From Streptomyces griseocarneus (lineage in GTDB: Bacteria; Actinomycetota; Actinomycetes; Streptomycetales; Streptomycetaceae): DNA of 64,000 nucleotides. Under the pieces are notes generated by a model, which worked only from the letters and a program-made list of their open reading frames with translations, did not search any database and was not told where the DNA came from. Below, piece after piece: positions 48,028 through 59,226 of the stretch (position 1 is its first letter; the number at the start of each line of letters is the position of its first letter). The position numbers were made by a program, and so were the translations under genes. The stretch spans positions 103,878 to 167,877 of the forward strand of contig PENC01000015.1 in assembly GCA_003674045.1 (NCBI GenBank). The letters are read 5' to 3'.

Positions 48028-49212
48028 TCACACCACGCGCACACCGCCCCGGAAGACCGCGGTCACCGCGTGCACCGCCGTGACATCGGCGAGCGGGTCC
48101 CCGGCCACCGCGACGAGGTCCGCGTCGTAGCCGGGGGCGACGCATCCCTTGTGGCAGGCCACGCCGCAGACGCGCGCCGCCGTGGAGGTCACGGCACGCA
48201 GGGCTTCGACCGGGGTGAAGCCCAGCTCCACCATCGCGGCGAGGCTGTGGGGGTGGCCGCCGTGCGGCTTGACCGGGAAGGTGCCGGAGTCGCTGCCGCA
48301 CGCCATGATCACTCCGGCCTGGCGCATCGCGTCCAGTCCCGCGATCGTGCCGGGCGCGCGCCGGGGGACATGGGGCGGTGGCGGCACGCCGGGCAGCGAG
48401 CCGAAGGTGAGCGAGGCGGCGACGCCCGCGCGGAACATCTCGCCGATCACCCGGCGGTCGTAGTCGACCCCTCCCCCGGCGCCCTCGGTGTCCTCAGTGG
48501 CGAAGAAGCAGTGCTCCACGGAGTCGAAACCGGCGGCCACGGCGTCGGCGATCCCCGCCGCGGAGTGCGCGTGCGCGGTGATCGGCAGCTCGTGCCGGTG
48601 TGCCTCCCGGACGACGGCGCGGAGCTCGGTGTGCCCGTACTGCGCGTGGTACGGGTCCGAGTCGGGGGTCAGGTCGCCGCCGGTCACCATCACGTGCACG
48701 ACGTCGACGCCGCGCTCCGCGCGCTCGCGCACCGCCGCGCGCAGCCCCTCGACGCCCTTGGCCTCGCCGCCGAGGAACCAGCAGTGCCCGCCGGGCACGG
48801 TGACCGGCGGCCCCGAGGCGAGCACGCGCGGCCCGGCGGCGGGGTCCTTCGCGGTCTCCTCGCGCAGCCGCAGCGCGAGATAGCCGCGGTCGCCCAGGTC
48901 CCGTACGGTCGTCACGCCCGCGGCGAGCGTGGCGCGGCCCGCGGCCCGCATACGGGCGAGCAGTTCCTCGTCGTCGGCGTCCCGCAGGCTGCCCACCACG
49001 TCGTCGCTCGCGTCGAAGGCCAGGTGGACGTGGGTGTCCACGAGGCCGGGGAGCAGCGTCACGTCGCCCAGGTCGACCCATTCCGCACCGACGGGCGGCT
49101 CCCCGCCGGCCCGGACGTCGACGATCCGGCCCTTCTCCACCAGCACCAGCGGCCGCTCCACGAGCTCCGGCCCCGCCCCGTCGAACAGCGATCGCGCGCG
49201 TACGGCGAGCAT
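48028..49212 (-). CDS. Amidohydrolase (imidazolonepropionase-like)
   Basis: 394 aa. Metal motif GLVDTHVHLAFD (HxH, about 63-70), HAHSAAGIADAVAAGFDSVEHC, and the catalytic Asp in MACGSDSGTFPVKPHGG. The N- and C-terminal strands (ARSLFDGAGPELVERPLVLV; PGYDADLVAVAGDPL) make the composite sandwich. Likely hydrolyses a cyclic amide or peptide-like bond; substrate unknown. ATG at 49212 with AGGAGG. Confidence 0.9.
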   Translation of the reverse strand: MLAVRARSLFDGAGPELVERPLVLVEKGRIVDVRAGGEPPVGAEWVDLGDVTLLPGLVDTHVHLAFDASDDVVGSLRDADDEELLARMRAAGRATLAAGVTTVRDLGDRGYLALRLREETAKDPAAGPRVLASGPPVTVPGGHCWFLGGEAKGVEGLRAAVRERAERGVDVVHVMVTGGDLTPDSDPYHAQYGHTELRAVVREAHRHELPITAHAHSAAGIADAVAAGFDSVEHCFFATEDTEGAGGGVDYDRRVIGEMFRAGVAASLTFGSLPGVPPPPHVPRRAPGTIAGLDAMRQAGVIMACGSDSGTFPVKPHGGHPHSLAAMVELGFTPVEALRAVTSTAARVCGVACHKGCVAPGYDADLVAVAGDPLADVTAVHAVTAVFRGGVRVV

Positions 49213-49297
49213 GGTTCCTCCTGTGTTCAATTTGCCGATGGCCCCCATCAATTTCCCTGTGGGGGCCACCTGTTAAGCCAGGCGGCGACAACAAAAA

Positions 49298-49325
49298 GGG
49301 GCGCGGGCCGTAAGGCCCGCGCCCC
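49298..49325 (-). terminator. Terminator of the argCJBDR operon
   Basis: 12-bp stem GGGGCGCGGGCC/GGCCCGCGCCCC with a 4-base loop, followed on the minus strand by TTTTTGTTG. 24 bases after the argR stop. Confidence 0.9.
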
Positions 49326-49349
49326 GTGTCACCTAGGAAGGCTCAGCGC

Positions 49350-49892
49350 TCAGCGTTCCTTCTGCGCCAGTCTCAGCAGATGGTCCGCCAGCTCCTGCCC
49401 GCCCTTCGGGTCGCGGCTGATGAGCATCACCGTGTCGTCCCCCGCGATCGTGCCGATGATCTCGTGGACGCCCGCCTGGTCGATCGCCGAGGCGAAGAAC
49501 TGCGCGGCGCCCGGCGGGGTGCGCAGGACCACGAGGTTGGCGGAGGCCTCCGCCGAGATGAGGAGTTCGCCGGCGAGGCGCGCCATGCGGGCCTCCGTGG
49601 CGGACTCGCCCAGCGGGGCCCGGGGCGTGCGGTCGCCGCCCTCCGACGGCACCGCGTAGATGAGCTCGCCCCCGGTGTTGCGGATCTTGACGGCACCCAG
49701 TTCGTCGAGGTCCCGGGAGAGGGTCGCCTGGGTGACGGACAGCCCGTCGTCGGAGAGCAGTTTGGCGAGCTGGCTCTGCGACCGCACCGCTTGCCGCCCG
49801 AGGATGTCCACGATCCTGCGGTGGCGGGCGGTCCGGGTCTGCGGTACGGCCTGCCCGCCGTGCAACGGCTCCCGCTCCTGCGCCTCGGTCAT
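49350..49892 (-). CDS. argR: Arginine repressor ArgR
   Basis: 180 aa. Winged helix RHRRIVDILGRQAVRSQSQL, LSVTQATLSRDLDELGAVKI (about 22-75). C-terminal hexamerisation/arginine domain with IIGTIAGDDTVMLISRD. Represses arginine genes when arginine is present. Last gene of the operon; likely binds the ARG-box-like sequences before argC and argG. Start ATG gives the family N-terminus; ribosome-binding site weak (GAGACTGACGAG). Confidence 0.95.
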   Translation of the reverse strand: MTEAQEREPLHGGQAVPQTRTARHRRIVDILGRQAVRSQSQLAKLLSDDGLSVTQATLSRDLDELGAVKIRNTGGELIYAVPSEGGDRTPRAPLGESATEARMARLAGELLISAEASANLVVLRTPPGAAQFFASAIDQAGVHEIIGTIAGDDTVMLISRDPKGGQELADHLLRLAQKER

Positions 49893-49958
49893 CGTCTCGT
49901 CAGTCTCCGCGTCGTCGTTCCATGGCCCCGTCGGCCGGCCGCACACGCGCCTCCGCCG

Positions 49959-51149
49959 TCAGGCGGCAGCCGCGCCCCCGGCCGCCGTGTCCAGGACCCC
50001 GGGCAGGGCCCGGAGGAACGTCTCCACCTCATCTTCCGTGATGATCAGCGGAGGGGCCAGCCGCACCACGTCGGGCGCGACCGCGTTCACCAGGACACCG
50101 GCGTCCTGTGCTGCTTGCTGCACCTTCGGTGCAAGGGGTTCGGAAAGGACAATACCCAGCAGCAGGCCGGCCCCACGGACGTGGTCGACCAGCGGGTGCC
50201 CGAGAGCCGTGATCCCGTCACGGAGCACGTGCCCGGTGCGCTTGACGCTGTCGAGGACGCCGTCGCCGTCCAGGGTGTCCAGCACCGCCAGGGCGGCGGC
50301 GCACGCGACCGGATTGCCGCCGAAGGTCGAGCCGTGCTGACCGGGTGTCAGCAGGTCGGCGGCGGGGCCGAAGGCGAGGGTCGCGCCGATGGGCAGGCCG
50401 CCGCCGAGACCCTTGGCGAGGGTGACCACGTCGGGTTCGACGCCCTGCGCCTGGTGCTCGAACCAGTGTCCGGTGCGGCCGATTCCTGTCTGGATCTCGT
50501 CCAGGACGAGGAGGGTGCCGGTGGCCCGGGTGATCTCCCGGGCCGCGGCGAGATAGCCCGGCGGCGGCACGACGACGCCGTTCTCGCCCTGGACCGGCTC
50601 CAGCACCACGAGCGCCGTGTCGGTGGTGACCGCCGCCCGCAGGGCCTCGGTGTCCCCGTACGGCACATGCGTCACGTCGCCGGGCAGCGGCAGGAAGGGC
50701 TCCTGCTTGGCGGGCTGGCCGGTCAGCGCGAGGGCGCCCATGGTGCGGCCGTGGAAGCCGCCCGTGGCGGCGACCATGTGCGTACGGCCCGTACGCCGTC
50801 CGATCTTGAAGGCGGCCTCGACGGCCTCGGCCCCGGAGTTGCCGAAGTAGACGCGGCCGGGGCGCCCGGCGAGCCGGAGGAGGCGTTCGGCGAGGGCGAC
50901 GGTGGGCTCGGCGGTGAAGAGGTTGGAGACGTGTCCGAGCGTGCCGATCTGCTCGGTCACGGCCCGGACGACCGCGGGGTGCGCGTGCCCGAGCGCGTTG
51001 ACGGCGATGCCGCCCACGAGGTCGAGGTAGGGCTTGCCGTCGGCGTCCCAGACCGTGCTGCCCGCGCCGCGGACGAGCGGGACGCGCGGCGTGCCGTAGT
51101 TGTCCATCAGGGCGCCCTGCCAGCGCCGGGTGAGCTCCGCGTTGGTCAC
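49959..51149 (-). CDS. argD: Acetylornithine aminotransferase
   Basis: 396 aa. PLP-enzyme signatures: VYFGNSGAEAVEAAFKIGRR, LLVLDEIQTGIGRTG, and VTLAKGLGGGLPIGA with the Schiff-base lysine. Transfers the amino group from glutamate to N-acetylglutamate semialdehyde. GTG at 51149 overlaps the argB stop as GTGA. Confidence 0.96.
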   Translation of the reverse strand: MTNAELTRRWQGALMDNYGTPRVPLVRGAGSTVWDADGKPYLDLVGGIAVNALGHAHPAVVRAVTEQIGTLGHVSNLFTAEPTVALAERLLRLAGRPGRVYFGNSGAEAVEAAFKIGRRTGRTHMVAATGGFHGRTMGALALTGQPAKQEPFLPLPGDVTHVPYGDTEALRAAVTTDTALVVLEPVQGENGVVVPPPGYLAAAREITRATGTLLVLDEIQTGIGRTGHWFEHQAQGVEPDVVTLAKGLGGGLPIGATLAFGPAADLLTPGQHGSTFGGNPVACAAALAVLDTLDGDGVLDSVKRTGHVLRDGITALGHPLVDHVRGAGLLLGIVLSEPLAPKVQQAAQDAGVLVNAVAPDVVRLAPPLIITEDEVETFLRALPGVLDTAAGGAAAA

Positions 51150-52093
51150 TTCTGCCCCTTTTCCACGTGCTCGTCCGAGGGCGCGTCCGGCACGACCATC
51201 GTGCCGATGCCCTCGTCCGTGAAGATCTCCAGCAGGATCGAGTGCTGGACCCGGCCGTCTATCACTCTGGCGGTGGTGACGCCGTTGCGTACGGCGTGCA
51301 GGCAGCCCTGCATCTTGGGGACCATGCCGCTCGCCAGCTCGGGCAGCAGGGCCTCCAGTTCGCTCGCCGTCAGCCGGCTGATGACCTCGTCGCTGTGCGG
51401 CCAGTCCTCGTAGAGGCCCTCGACGTCGGTGAGGACCATCAGCGTCTCGGCGCCGAGCGCGGCGGCCAGGGCCGCGGCGGCGGTGTCCGCGTTGACGTTG
51501 TAGACGTGGCCGTCGTCGGCGCTGCGGGCGATGGAGGAGATGACGGGGATGCGGCCGTCGTCGAGCAGGGCCTGTACGGCGCCGGTGTCGACGCTGGTGA
51601 TCTCGCCGACCCGGCCGAGGTCCACGCGCTCGCCGTCGATCCGCGCGTAGTGCTTGGTGGCGGTCATGGTGCGGGCGTCCTCGCCGGTCATGCCGACCGC
51701 GAGCGGGCCGTGCCGGTTGAGCAGCCCGACCAGTTCGCGCTGCACCTGCCCGGCGAGCACCATCCGTACGACGTCCATGGCCTCGGGCGTGGTGACCCGC
51801 AGCCCGGCCCGGAACTCCGATTCCAGGCCCATGCGGTCGAGCTGGGCGCTGATCTGTGGGCCGCCGCCGTGCACGACGACGGGGCGCAGCCCGGCGTGCC
51901 GGAGGAAGACGACGTCCTGGGCGAAGGCGGACTTGAGCTCGTCGTCGACCATGGCGTTGCCGCCGAACTTGATGACGACGGTCTTGCCGTGGTGCCTGGT
52001 CAGCCACGGCAGCGCCTCGACGAGGGTGCGGGCCTTGGGCAGGGCGGTGTGCTTGCGCGTGCTCGTGGCGGCGGCCGGTGTGGGTGTGGTCAT
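51146..52093 (-). CDS. argB: Acetylglutamate kinase
   Basis: 315 aa. Amino-acid kinase fold: TVVIKFGGNAMVDD near residue 38, VVVHGGGPQISAQLDR, VYNVNADTAAAALA and VLTDVEGLYEDWP. Phosphorylates N-acetylglutamate. Probably arginine-inhibited as in actinobacteria (family). ATG overlaps the argJ stop (ATGA). Confidence 0.96.
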   Translation of the reverse strand: MTTPTPAAATSTRKHTALPKARTLVEALPWLTRHHGKTVVIKFGGNAMVDDELKSAFAQDVVFLRHAGLRPVVVHGGGPQISAQLDRMGLESEFRAGLRVTTPEAMDVVRMVLAGQVQRELVGLLNRHGPLAVGMTGEDARTMTATKHYARIDGERVDLGRVGEITSVDTGAVQALLDDGRIPVISSIARSADDGHVYNVNADTAAAALAAALGAETLMVLTDVEGLYEDWPHSDEVISRLTASELEALLPELASGMVPKMQGCLHAVRNGVTTARVIDGRVQHSILLEIFTDEGIGTMVVPDAPSDEHVEKGQK

Positions 52094-53241
52094 GAGGAGT
52101 AGGCGCTGTTCTCGTGGACGTAGTCGGCGGTGAGGTCGTTGGTCCAGATGACCGCGGTCTCGTCGCCCGCGGACAGGTCGGCGGTGATGCGGATCTCGCG
52201 GTACCGCATGTCGACGAGGTCACGGTCCTCGCCGACGGAGCCGTTGCGGCAGACCCAGACGTCGTTGATGGCGACGTTGAGCTTGTCGGGGTCGAAGGCG
52301 GCGCTGGTGGTGCCGATGGCGGAGAGCACCCGGCCCCAGTTGGGGTCCTCGCCGTGCAGGGCGCACTTGAGGAGGTTGTTGCGGGCGATGGTGCGGCCGA
52401 CCTCGACGGCGTCGCTCTCGGTGGCGGCGCCGATCACCTCGACGCGGATGTCCTTGGAGGCTCCCTCGGCGTCGCCGATGAGCTGGCGGGCGAGGTCGGC
52501 ACAGACGGCGCGCACGGCCTCGGCGAGGTCCTCGGGGGCGGGAGCGACACCGGAGGCACCGGAGGCGAGCAGCAGCACGGTGTCGTTGGTGGACATGCAG
52601 CCGTCGGAGTCGACGCGGTCGAAGGTGGTGCGGGTCGCGGCACGCAGGGCCGCGTCGAGGGCGGCAGCGTCGACGTCGGCGTCGGTGGTGAGGACGGCGA
52701 GCATGGTGGCGAGGCCGGGGGCGAGCATGCCCGCGCCCTTGGCCATGCCGCCGACGGTCCATCCCTCGCCCTGGACGACGGCGGTCTTGTGGACGGTGTC
52801 GGTGGTCTTGATGGCGATGGCGGCCTTCTCGCCGCCGTGCGCGGAGAGCTCGGCGGCGGCCTTGTCGATGCCGGGCAGGAGCTTGTCCATGGGCAGCCGG
52901 ACGCCGATGAGGCCGGTGGAGGCGATCGCGACCTCCGCGGCGTCGGCGCCCAGGGCGGCGGCGGCCTTCTCGGCGGTGGCGTGGGTGTCCTGGAAGCCCT
53001 CGGGGCCGGTGCAGGCGTTGGCGCCGCCGGAGTTGAGGACGACGGCCGCGACCTGTCCCCCCTTGAGGACCTGCTCGGACCACAGGACGGGGGCGGCCTT
53101 GACGCGGTTGGCGGTGAAGACTCCCGCGGCGGCGAGCCGGGGGCCGGTGTTGACGACGAGGGCGAGGTCGGCGCCGCCGCTCTCCTTGATCCCGGCGGCG
53201 ACGCCCGCCGCCGTGAATCCCTTTGCTGCGGTCACGCTCAC
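52090..53241 (-). CDS. argJ: Glutamate N-acetyltransferase (ArgJ, ornithine acetyltransferase)
   Basis: 383 aa. Self-cleaving enzyme: KGAGMLAPGLATMLAVLTTD contains the Ala-Thr scission site whose Thr is the nucleophile. Other marks: NSGGANACTGPEGFQD, SDGCMSTNDTVLLLASG, NNLLKCALHGEDPNWGRV. Recycles the acetyl group from acetylornithine to glutamate. GTG at 53241; AAGGAGAAG upstream lies inside the 51-codon frame. Confidence 0.96.
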   Translation of the reverse strand: MSVTAAKGFTAAGVAAGIKESGGADLALVVNTGPRLAAAGVFTANRVKAAPVLWSEQVLKGGQVAAVVLNSGGANACTGPEGFQDTHATAEKAAAALGADAAEVAIASTGLIGVRLPMDKLLPGIDKAAAELSAHGGEKAAIAIKTTDTVHKTAVVQGEGWTVGGMAKGAGMLAPGLATMLAVLTTDADVDAAALDAALRAATRTTFDRVDSDGCMSTNDTVLLLASGASGVAPAPEDLAEAVRAVCADLARQLIGDAEGASKDIRVEVIGAATESDAVEVGRTIARNNLLKCALHGEDPNWGRVLSAIGTTSAAFDPDKLNVAINDVWVCRNGSVGEDRDLVDMRYREIRITADLSAGDETAVIWTNDLTADYVHENSAYSS

Positions 53242-53393
53242 GCTGTCTTCTCCTTCTCCGCCCCGTTGCGCGGGCGACTGCTGCTGACGTTGTCGTGGTC
53301 GACGGTTCCGGGCACGCGGTCGCAGGGCGCCGCTCTGGTGAGGAGGGCGGCCAGGGCCCGGCGGAGGTACGCGGCCGTCCCCCAGCCGCTCAT
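53238..53393 (-). CDS. 51-aa open frame exactly filling the argC-argJ gap
   Basis: MSGWGTAAYLRRALAALLTR then AAPCDRVPGTVDHDNVSSSR and PRNGAEKEKTA. Its ATG overlaps the argC stop (ATGA) and its TGA overlaps the argJ GTG (GTGA), the same coupling used between the known genes of this operon. The first half could form an amphipathic basic helix. It may be a real small protein or a coupling device that carries ribosomes to argJ. Confidence 0.5.
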   Translation of the reverse strand: MSGWGTAAYLRRALAALLTRAAPCDRVPGTVDHDNVSSSRPRNGAEKEKTA

Positions 53394-54418
53394 GGCGCGA
53401 CCCCGGTGGTGGCGAGTCCCCGGGTCTCGGGGAGCCCGAGGGCGATGTTCATGCTCTGCACGGCGCCGCCCGCGGTGCCCTTGGTGAGGTTGTCGATGGC
53501 GGCGATCGCGATGACGCGGTGCGCGGCCGGGTCGTACGCGACCTGGACCAGCGCGGCGTTCGAGCCGTACACGGCGGCGGTGGAGGGCCACTGGCCCTCG
53601 GGCAGCAGGTGGACGAAGGGCTCGTCGCGGAACGCCTTCTCGTAGGCGGCGCGCAGGCTGTCGTCCGTGACGCCCGGCCGGGCCTTGGCGCTGCACGTGG
53701 CGAGGATGCCGCGGGGCATGGGGGCCAGGGTCGGGGTGAAGGAGACGGTGACGGGTTCGCCCGCGGCGGCGGAGAGGTTCTGCGCCATCTCGGGGGTGTG
53801 CCGGTGGCCGCCGCCGACGCCGTACGGGCTCATGGCGCCCATGACCTCGCTGCCCAGCAGGTGCGGCTTGGGTGCCTTGCCCGCGCCGGAGGTGCCGGAC
53901 GCGGCGACGACCACGGCCTCGGGCTCGGCGAGCCCGGCGGCGTAGGCGGGGAAGAGGGCGAGCGAGACGGCCGTCGGATAGCAGCCGGGGACGGCTATCC
54001 GCCTGCTGTCGCGCAGCGCCTCCCGGGCCCCGGGCAGCTCGGGCAGGCCGTACGGCCAGGTCCCGGCGTGCGGGGAGCCGTAGAACCGCTCCCACTCCGC
54101 CGCGTCCTTCAGCCGGAAGTCGGCACCGCAGTCGACGATCAGCGTCCCGTCGCCGAGCTGCTCGGCGACGGCGGCGGACTGCCCGTGGGGCAGCGCGAGG
54201 AAGACGGCGTCGTGCCCGGCGAGCGTCTCGGCGCCGGTCTCCTCCAGCACGCGGTCCGCGAGCGGTATGAGATGCGGCTGCGCCGCGCCGAGCCGCTGCC
54301 CGGCGTTGGAGTACGCGGTGACCGCCCCGATCTCCACATCGGGGTGGGCCAGCAGCAGGCGCAGCACTTCGCCGCCTGCGTAACCACTCGCGCCTGCCAC
54401 TGCCACACGGATCGCCAT
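53390..54418 (-). CDS. argC: N-acetyl-gamma-glutamyl-phosphate reductase
   Basis: 342 aa. Rossmann start RVAVAGASGYAGGEVLRLLL, catalytic Cys in IAVPGCYPTAVSLALFPA, late HRHTPEMAQNL and GGAVQSMNIALGLPE. Reduces acetylglutamyl phosphate with NADPH. First gene of the arginine operon; AGGAGGGG precedes the ATG. Promoter with ARG-box-like sequence at 54441-54476. Confidence 0.96.
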   Translation of the reverse strand: MAIRVAVAGASGYAGGEVLRLLLAHPDVEIGAVTAYSNAGQRLGAAQPHLIPLADRVLEETGAETLAGHDAVFLALPHGQSAAVAEQLGDGTLIVDCGADFRLKDAAEWERFYGSPHAGTWPYGLPELPGAREALRDSRRIAVPGCYPTAVSLALFPAYAAGLAEPEAVVVAASGTSGAGKAPKPHLLGSEVMGAMSPYGVGGGHRHTPEMAQNLSAAAGEPVTVSFTPTLAPMPRGILATCSAKARPGVTDDSLRAAYEKAFRDEPFVHLLPEGQWPSTAAVYGSNAALVQVAYDPAAHRVIAIAAIDNLTKGTAGGAVQSMNIALGLPETRGLATTGVAP

Positions 54419-54440
54419 CGGGGCCCCTCCTGGTCTCGAT

Positions 54441-54476
54441 GGCATGACTATACGAATGACTGAACTTTTATGCAAT
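54441..54476 (-). promoter_or_regulatory. argC promoter with ARG-box-like sequence
   Basis: Minus strand: TTGCAT (54470-54475), 17-base spacer, TATAGT (54447-54452). TTGCATAAAAGTTCA and CATTCGTATAGTCATG resemble ARG-box half-sites. Confidence 0.65.
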
Positions 54477-54729
54477 GGCGCTGCCGCTTTGGCTTGGCGG
54501 GTTCGGGGGGGGGCGCCTCGGCGTCTGCCAGTACCTGCCGTCGGGCGGCTGCGGGTCGGTGGGGGCTGGTCGCGCAGTTCCCCGCGCCCCTGTCGGGGCG
54601 CGCCCACGCGGCGGAGCCGCATATCGAAACTGTCCCGCGCCCCTTGCGGGGCGGACCGCTGTCGAAAGGAGGTGCACCACGAGATATCTTGATGTCGAGC
54701 AATGTTGCAGAAGTGGAGCGGAGCACCCG
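54477..54729. other. Intergenic DNA between argC promoter and icd
   Basis: About 250 bases: a repeat copy at 54561-54591, then AAAGGAGGTGCACC at 54667 and the palindrome-like TCTTGATGTCGAGC (about 54687) that probably belongs to the icd promoter. Confidence 0.5.
54561..54591 (+). repeat. Dispersed intergenic repeat, copy 5
   Basis: GGGGGCTGGTCGCGCAG then TTCCCCGCGCCCCT. The closest match to the rebuilt attB of the integrated element. Confidence 0.85.
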
Positions 54730-56949
<2,220 letters not shown>

Positions 56950-56986
56950 GTGGCTTGAGCTGACGCACCGGGGCTCCGCCCCGTGG

Positions 56987-57026
56987 CCCCGGTCGACCGT
57001 CGTGTCGGCCGGGGTCGCTTCTTTTT
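56987..57026 (+). terminator. Terminator after isocitrate dehydrogenase
   Basis: CCCCGGTCGAC pairs with GTCGGCCGGGG (one G-T), then TTCTTTTT within a few bases. Confidence 0.85.
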
Positions 57027-57073
57027 CCGCCTATGAGCTCGGTTCGCTGTGCCGTTCGGCGAGTGCGGGCCGG

Positions 57074-57104
57074 GGGGGCTTGTCGCGCAGTTCCCCGCGC
57101 CCCT
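57074..57104 (+). repeat. Dispersed intergenic repeat, copy 6a
   Basis: GGGGGCTTGTCGCGCAG then TTCCCCGCGCCCCT, facing the inverted copy 6b about 50 bases away. A pair of inverted copies between two converging genes. Confidence 0.85.
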
Positions 57105-57153
57105 GACACCGGGGCTTCGCCCCAGATCGCGGCCGGCGGGGGTGCGCCCCTTC

Positions 57154-57181
57154 AGGGGCGCGGGGAACTGCGCGACCGGCC
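57154..57181 (-). repeat. Dispersed intergenic repeat, copy 6b
   Basis: AGGGGCGCGGGGAACTGCGC then GACCGGCC, inverted relative to copy 6a. Confidence 0.85.
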
Positions 57182-57246
57182 ATAAACAACCCGCAGACGC
57201 CGGATCGGCTCGCGTGCCGCCCCGGTGGGCGCAGCCACAGGCGGCG

Positions 57247-57915
57247 TCAGTACGCCGACGGGCGTACAAGGCCCGACTCGTACGCGAAGACCGTGGCCTG
57301 GGTGCGGTCGCGGAGGCCGAGTTTGATGAGGATGCGGCTGACGTGGGTCTTGACGGTCTGTTCCGCCACCACGAGCCGGTCCGCGATCTCCGCGTTCGAG
57401 AGGCCCTGGGCCACCAGGGAGAGCACCTCCGTCTCGCGCTCCGTCAGCCCCTGGACGCGTTCGCGCAGCGGGACGCGGGGGCCGGTCATGCGGGAGAACT
57501 CGGCGATCAGGCGCTTGGTGATGTTCGGGGCGAGGAGCGCGTCACCGGCCGCCACCACCCGTACGGCCTGGGCGAGCTCCGCCGCCGAGGCGTCCTTGAG
57601 CAGGAAGCCCGACGCGCCCGCGCGCAGCGCCTCGTAGACGTATTCGTCCAGGTCGAAGGTGGTCAGGACGAGCACCTTCACCGAAGAGCCGGCCGATTCG
57701 GTGATCCGCCGGGTGGCCTCGATGCCGCCCAGTCCCGGCATGCGGATGTCCATCAGGACGACGTCGGGCGCGAGTTCGGCGACCTTGGCGATCGCGTCGA
57801 GGCCGTCCACGGCCTGGCCGACGACCCGGATGCCGGGTTCGGCGTCGAGCAGCACCGTAAATCCCTGACGGACCATCACCTGGTCGTCGGCTATCAGCAC
57901 GCGGATGGGCGTCAT
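57247..57915 (-). CDS. Two-component response regulator, NarL/LuxR type
   Basis: 222 aa. Receiver domain IRVLIADDQVMVRQGFTVLL with the phospho-Asp in DVVLMDIRMPGLGG (about 55) and the K in LLKDAS. C-terminal LuxR HTH LTERETEVLSLVAQGLSNAE, VAEQTVKTHVSRILIKLGL. ATG overlaps the kinase stop (ATGA). Target genes unknown; the adjacent acyltransferase is a candidate. Confidence 0.94.
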   Translation of the reverse strand: MTPIRVLIADDQVMVRQGFTVLLDAEPGIRVVGQAVDGLDAIAKVAELAPDVVLMDIRMPGLGGIEATRRITESAGSSVKVLVLTTFDLDEYVYEALRAGASGFLLKDASAAELAQAVRVVAAGDALLAPNITKRLIAEFSRMTGPRVPLRERVQGLTERETEVLSLVAQGLSNAEIADRLVVAEQTVKTHVSRILIKLGLRDRTQATVFAYESGLVRPSAY

Positions 57916-59201
57916 CGGAGGTCCTCGGCAGGGTCGGCGGCAGGATCGGTGGGAAGTATGGCGGTCACCTCGTAGCCCCCGTCGGGGGTGGCCCCCGCGG
58001 CCAGTTCGCCGCCGAGCATCGCGGCGCGTTCGCCCATGCCGAGCAGGCCGTGGCCGACGCCCGGCGAGGGCGGGGCGGCCCGTTCCGGGCGGGTGTTGAC
58101 GACGCGGACGGTGAGGCTGTCCGGGCGGTACGCGATCTCGACCCGCACGTCCGCACCGGGCGCGTGCCGCATCGCGTTGCTGAGCGCCTCCTGCACGATG
58201 CGGAACGCCGACAGCTCGACGCCCGGCGCCAGCGGGCGCCGCTCCCCCGTGACGGCGGTGGTCACCCGGAGGCCGGCGCCGCGGACGTTGCCGACCAGTT
58301 CGTCGAGCCGGTCGAGGGTGGGCTGCGGGGCATGCCGGGCGGCGCCGTCCGCCGCCGCGTCCTCGGAGCGCAGCACGCCGAGGACACGGCGCAGTTCGGT
58401 GAGTGCCTCGACGGCGTTCTGCCGGATGCCCGCGAGGTTCTCCTTGAGCGCGTCGGAGGGGTTCTCGGCCAGGTGCGGGGCGACCTGGGCCTGGATGGAG
58501 ATGACGGACATGTGGTGGGCGACGACGTCGTGCAGCTCGCGGGCGATGCGGTTGCGCTCCTCCAGGAGGGTGCGCCGGGCCCGTTCCTCGGCGGTGAGTT
58601 CTTCCTGTGCGACGAGCTGGGTACGGGCGGCGTGCAGCCCGCGCAGCGCGACGCCGACCACCGTGACGACCGCGAGGAGCCCGAGGGCGAAGAGGGTGCC
58701 GCTGCGCACCGGCCCGTGCGGCAGGCCGCACAGCAGCCCCAGCACCACGCTGACCAGCAGCGCCGTGCCCGCCGTCCGCGGTCGGCAGCGCAGCGCCACG
58801 AGGAACAGCGCCGCGGCCTGCAGAGCGAGCCCGGGGCCGGTCCAGGGGAACCACCGGGCGGCATGAAGGGGGGCGGGGATCCACGCGGTCGCCATCATGA
58901 CGAGCGTCGTGGCCCACCAGGCGGGGACGGGGCGGTAGAACGCGAGGACGAGCGCGGCCGACTGGACGCCCGCGTACGGGAGTGCCAGACCGGCGACGAT
59001 TCCGTAGGAGTTCATGAGGACGTTCGCGCTCCCGATGAACGCGATCACCGCGAACAGCGTCACCGGCACCAGGATCGCGGGCCGCCAGAGCGCCCAGCCC
59101 GACCGCTCCCGGCCCGGCAGCGGCTCGGCACCCAGCGTCCACAGATCCTCGCGCACCGCGCGCGGCACCGCCCGCACCGCGCCCACGAGCCGCTTCGTCA
59201 C
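57912..59201 (-). CDS. Sensor histidine kinase, NarL-cognate (HisKA_3)
   Basis: 429 aa. About five membrane helices in the first 180 residues and no large outer domain, so it probably senses something in or at the membrane. H-box ELHDVVAHHMSVISIQAQVA with phospho-His; N-box RIVQEALSNAMRHAPGADV; G-box GVGHGLLGMGERAAMLGG. GTG at 59201 has GAGGGG 4 bases upstream; an ATG at 59213 is the alternative. Coupled to the response regulator. Confidence 0.93.
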   Translation of the reverse strand: MTKRLVGAVRAVPRAVREDLWTLGAEPLPGRERSGWALWRPAILVPVTLFAVIAFIGSANVLMNSYGIVAGLALPYAGVQSAALVLAFYRPVPAWWATTLVMMATAWIPAPLHAARWFPWTGPGLALQAAALFLVALRCRPRTAGTALLVSVVLGLLCGLPHGPVRSGTLFALGLLAVVTVVGVALRGLHAARTQLVAQEELTAEERARRTLLEERNRIARELHDVVAHHMSVISIQAQVAPHLAENPSDALKENLAGIRQNAVEALTELRRVLGVLRSEDAAADGAARHAPQPTLDRLDELVGNVRGAGLRVTTAVTGERRPLAPGVELSAFRIVQEALSNAMRHAPGADVRVEIAYRPDSLTVRVVNTRPERAAPPSPGVGHGLLGMGERAAMLGGELAAGATPDGGYEVTAILPTDPAADPAEDLR

Positions 59202-59226
59202 GTTCCCCCTCATTGCAAGATCCACT

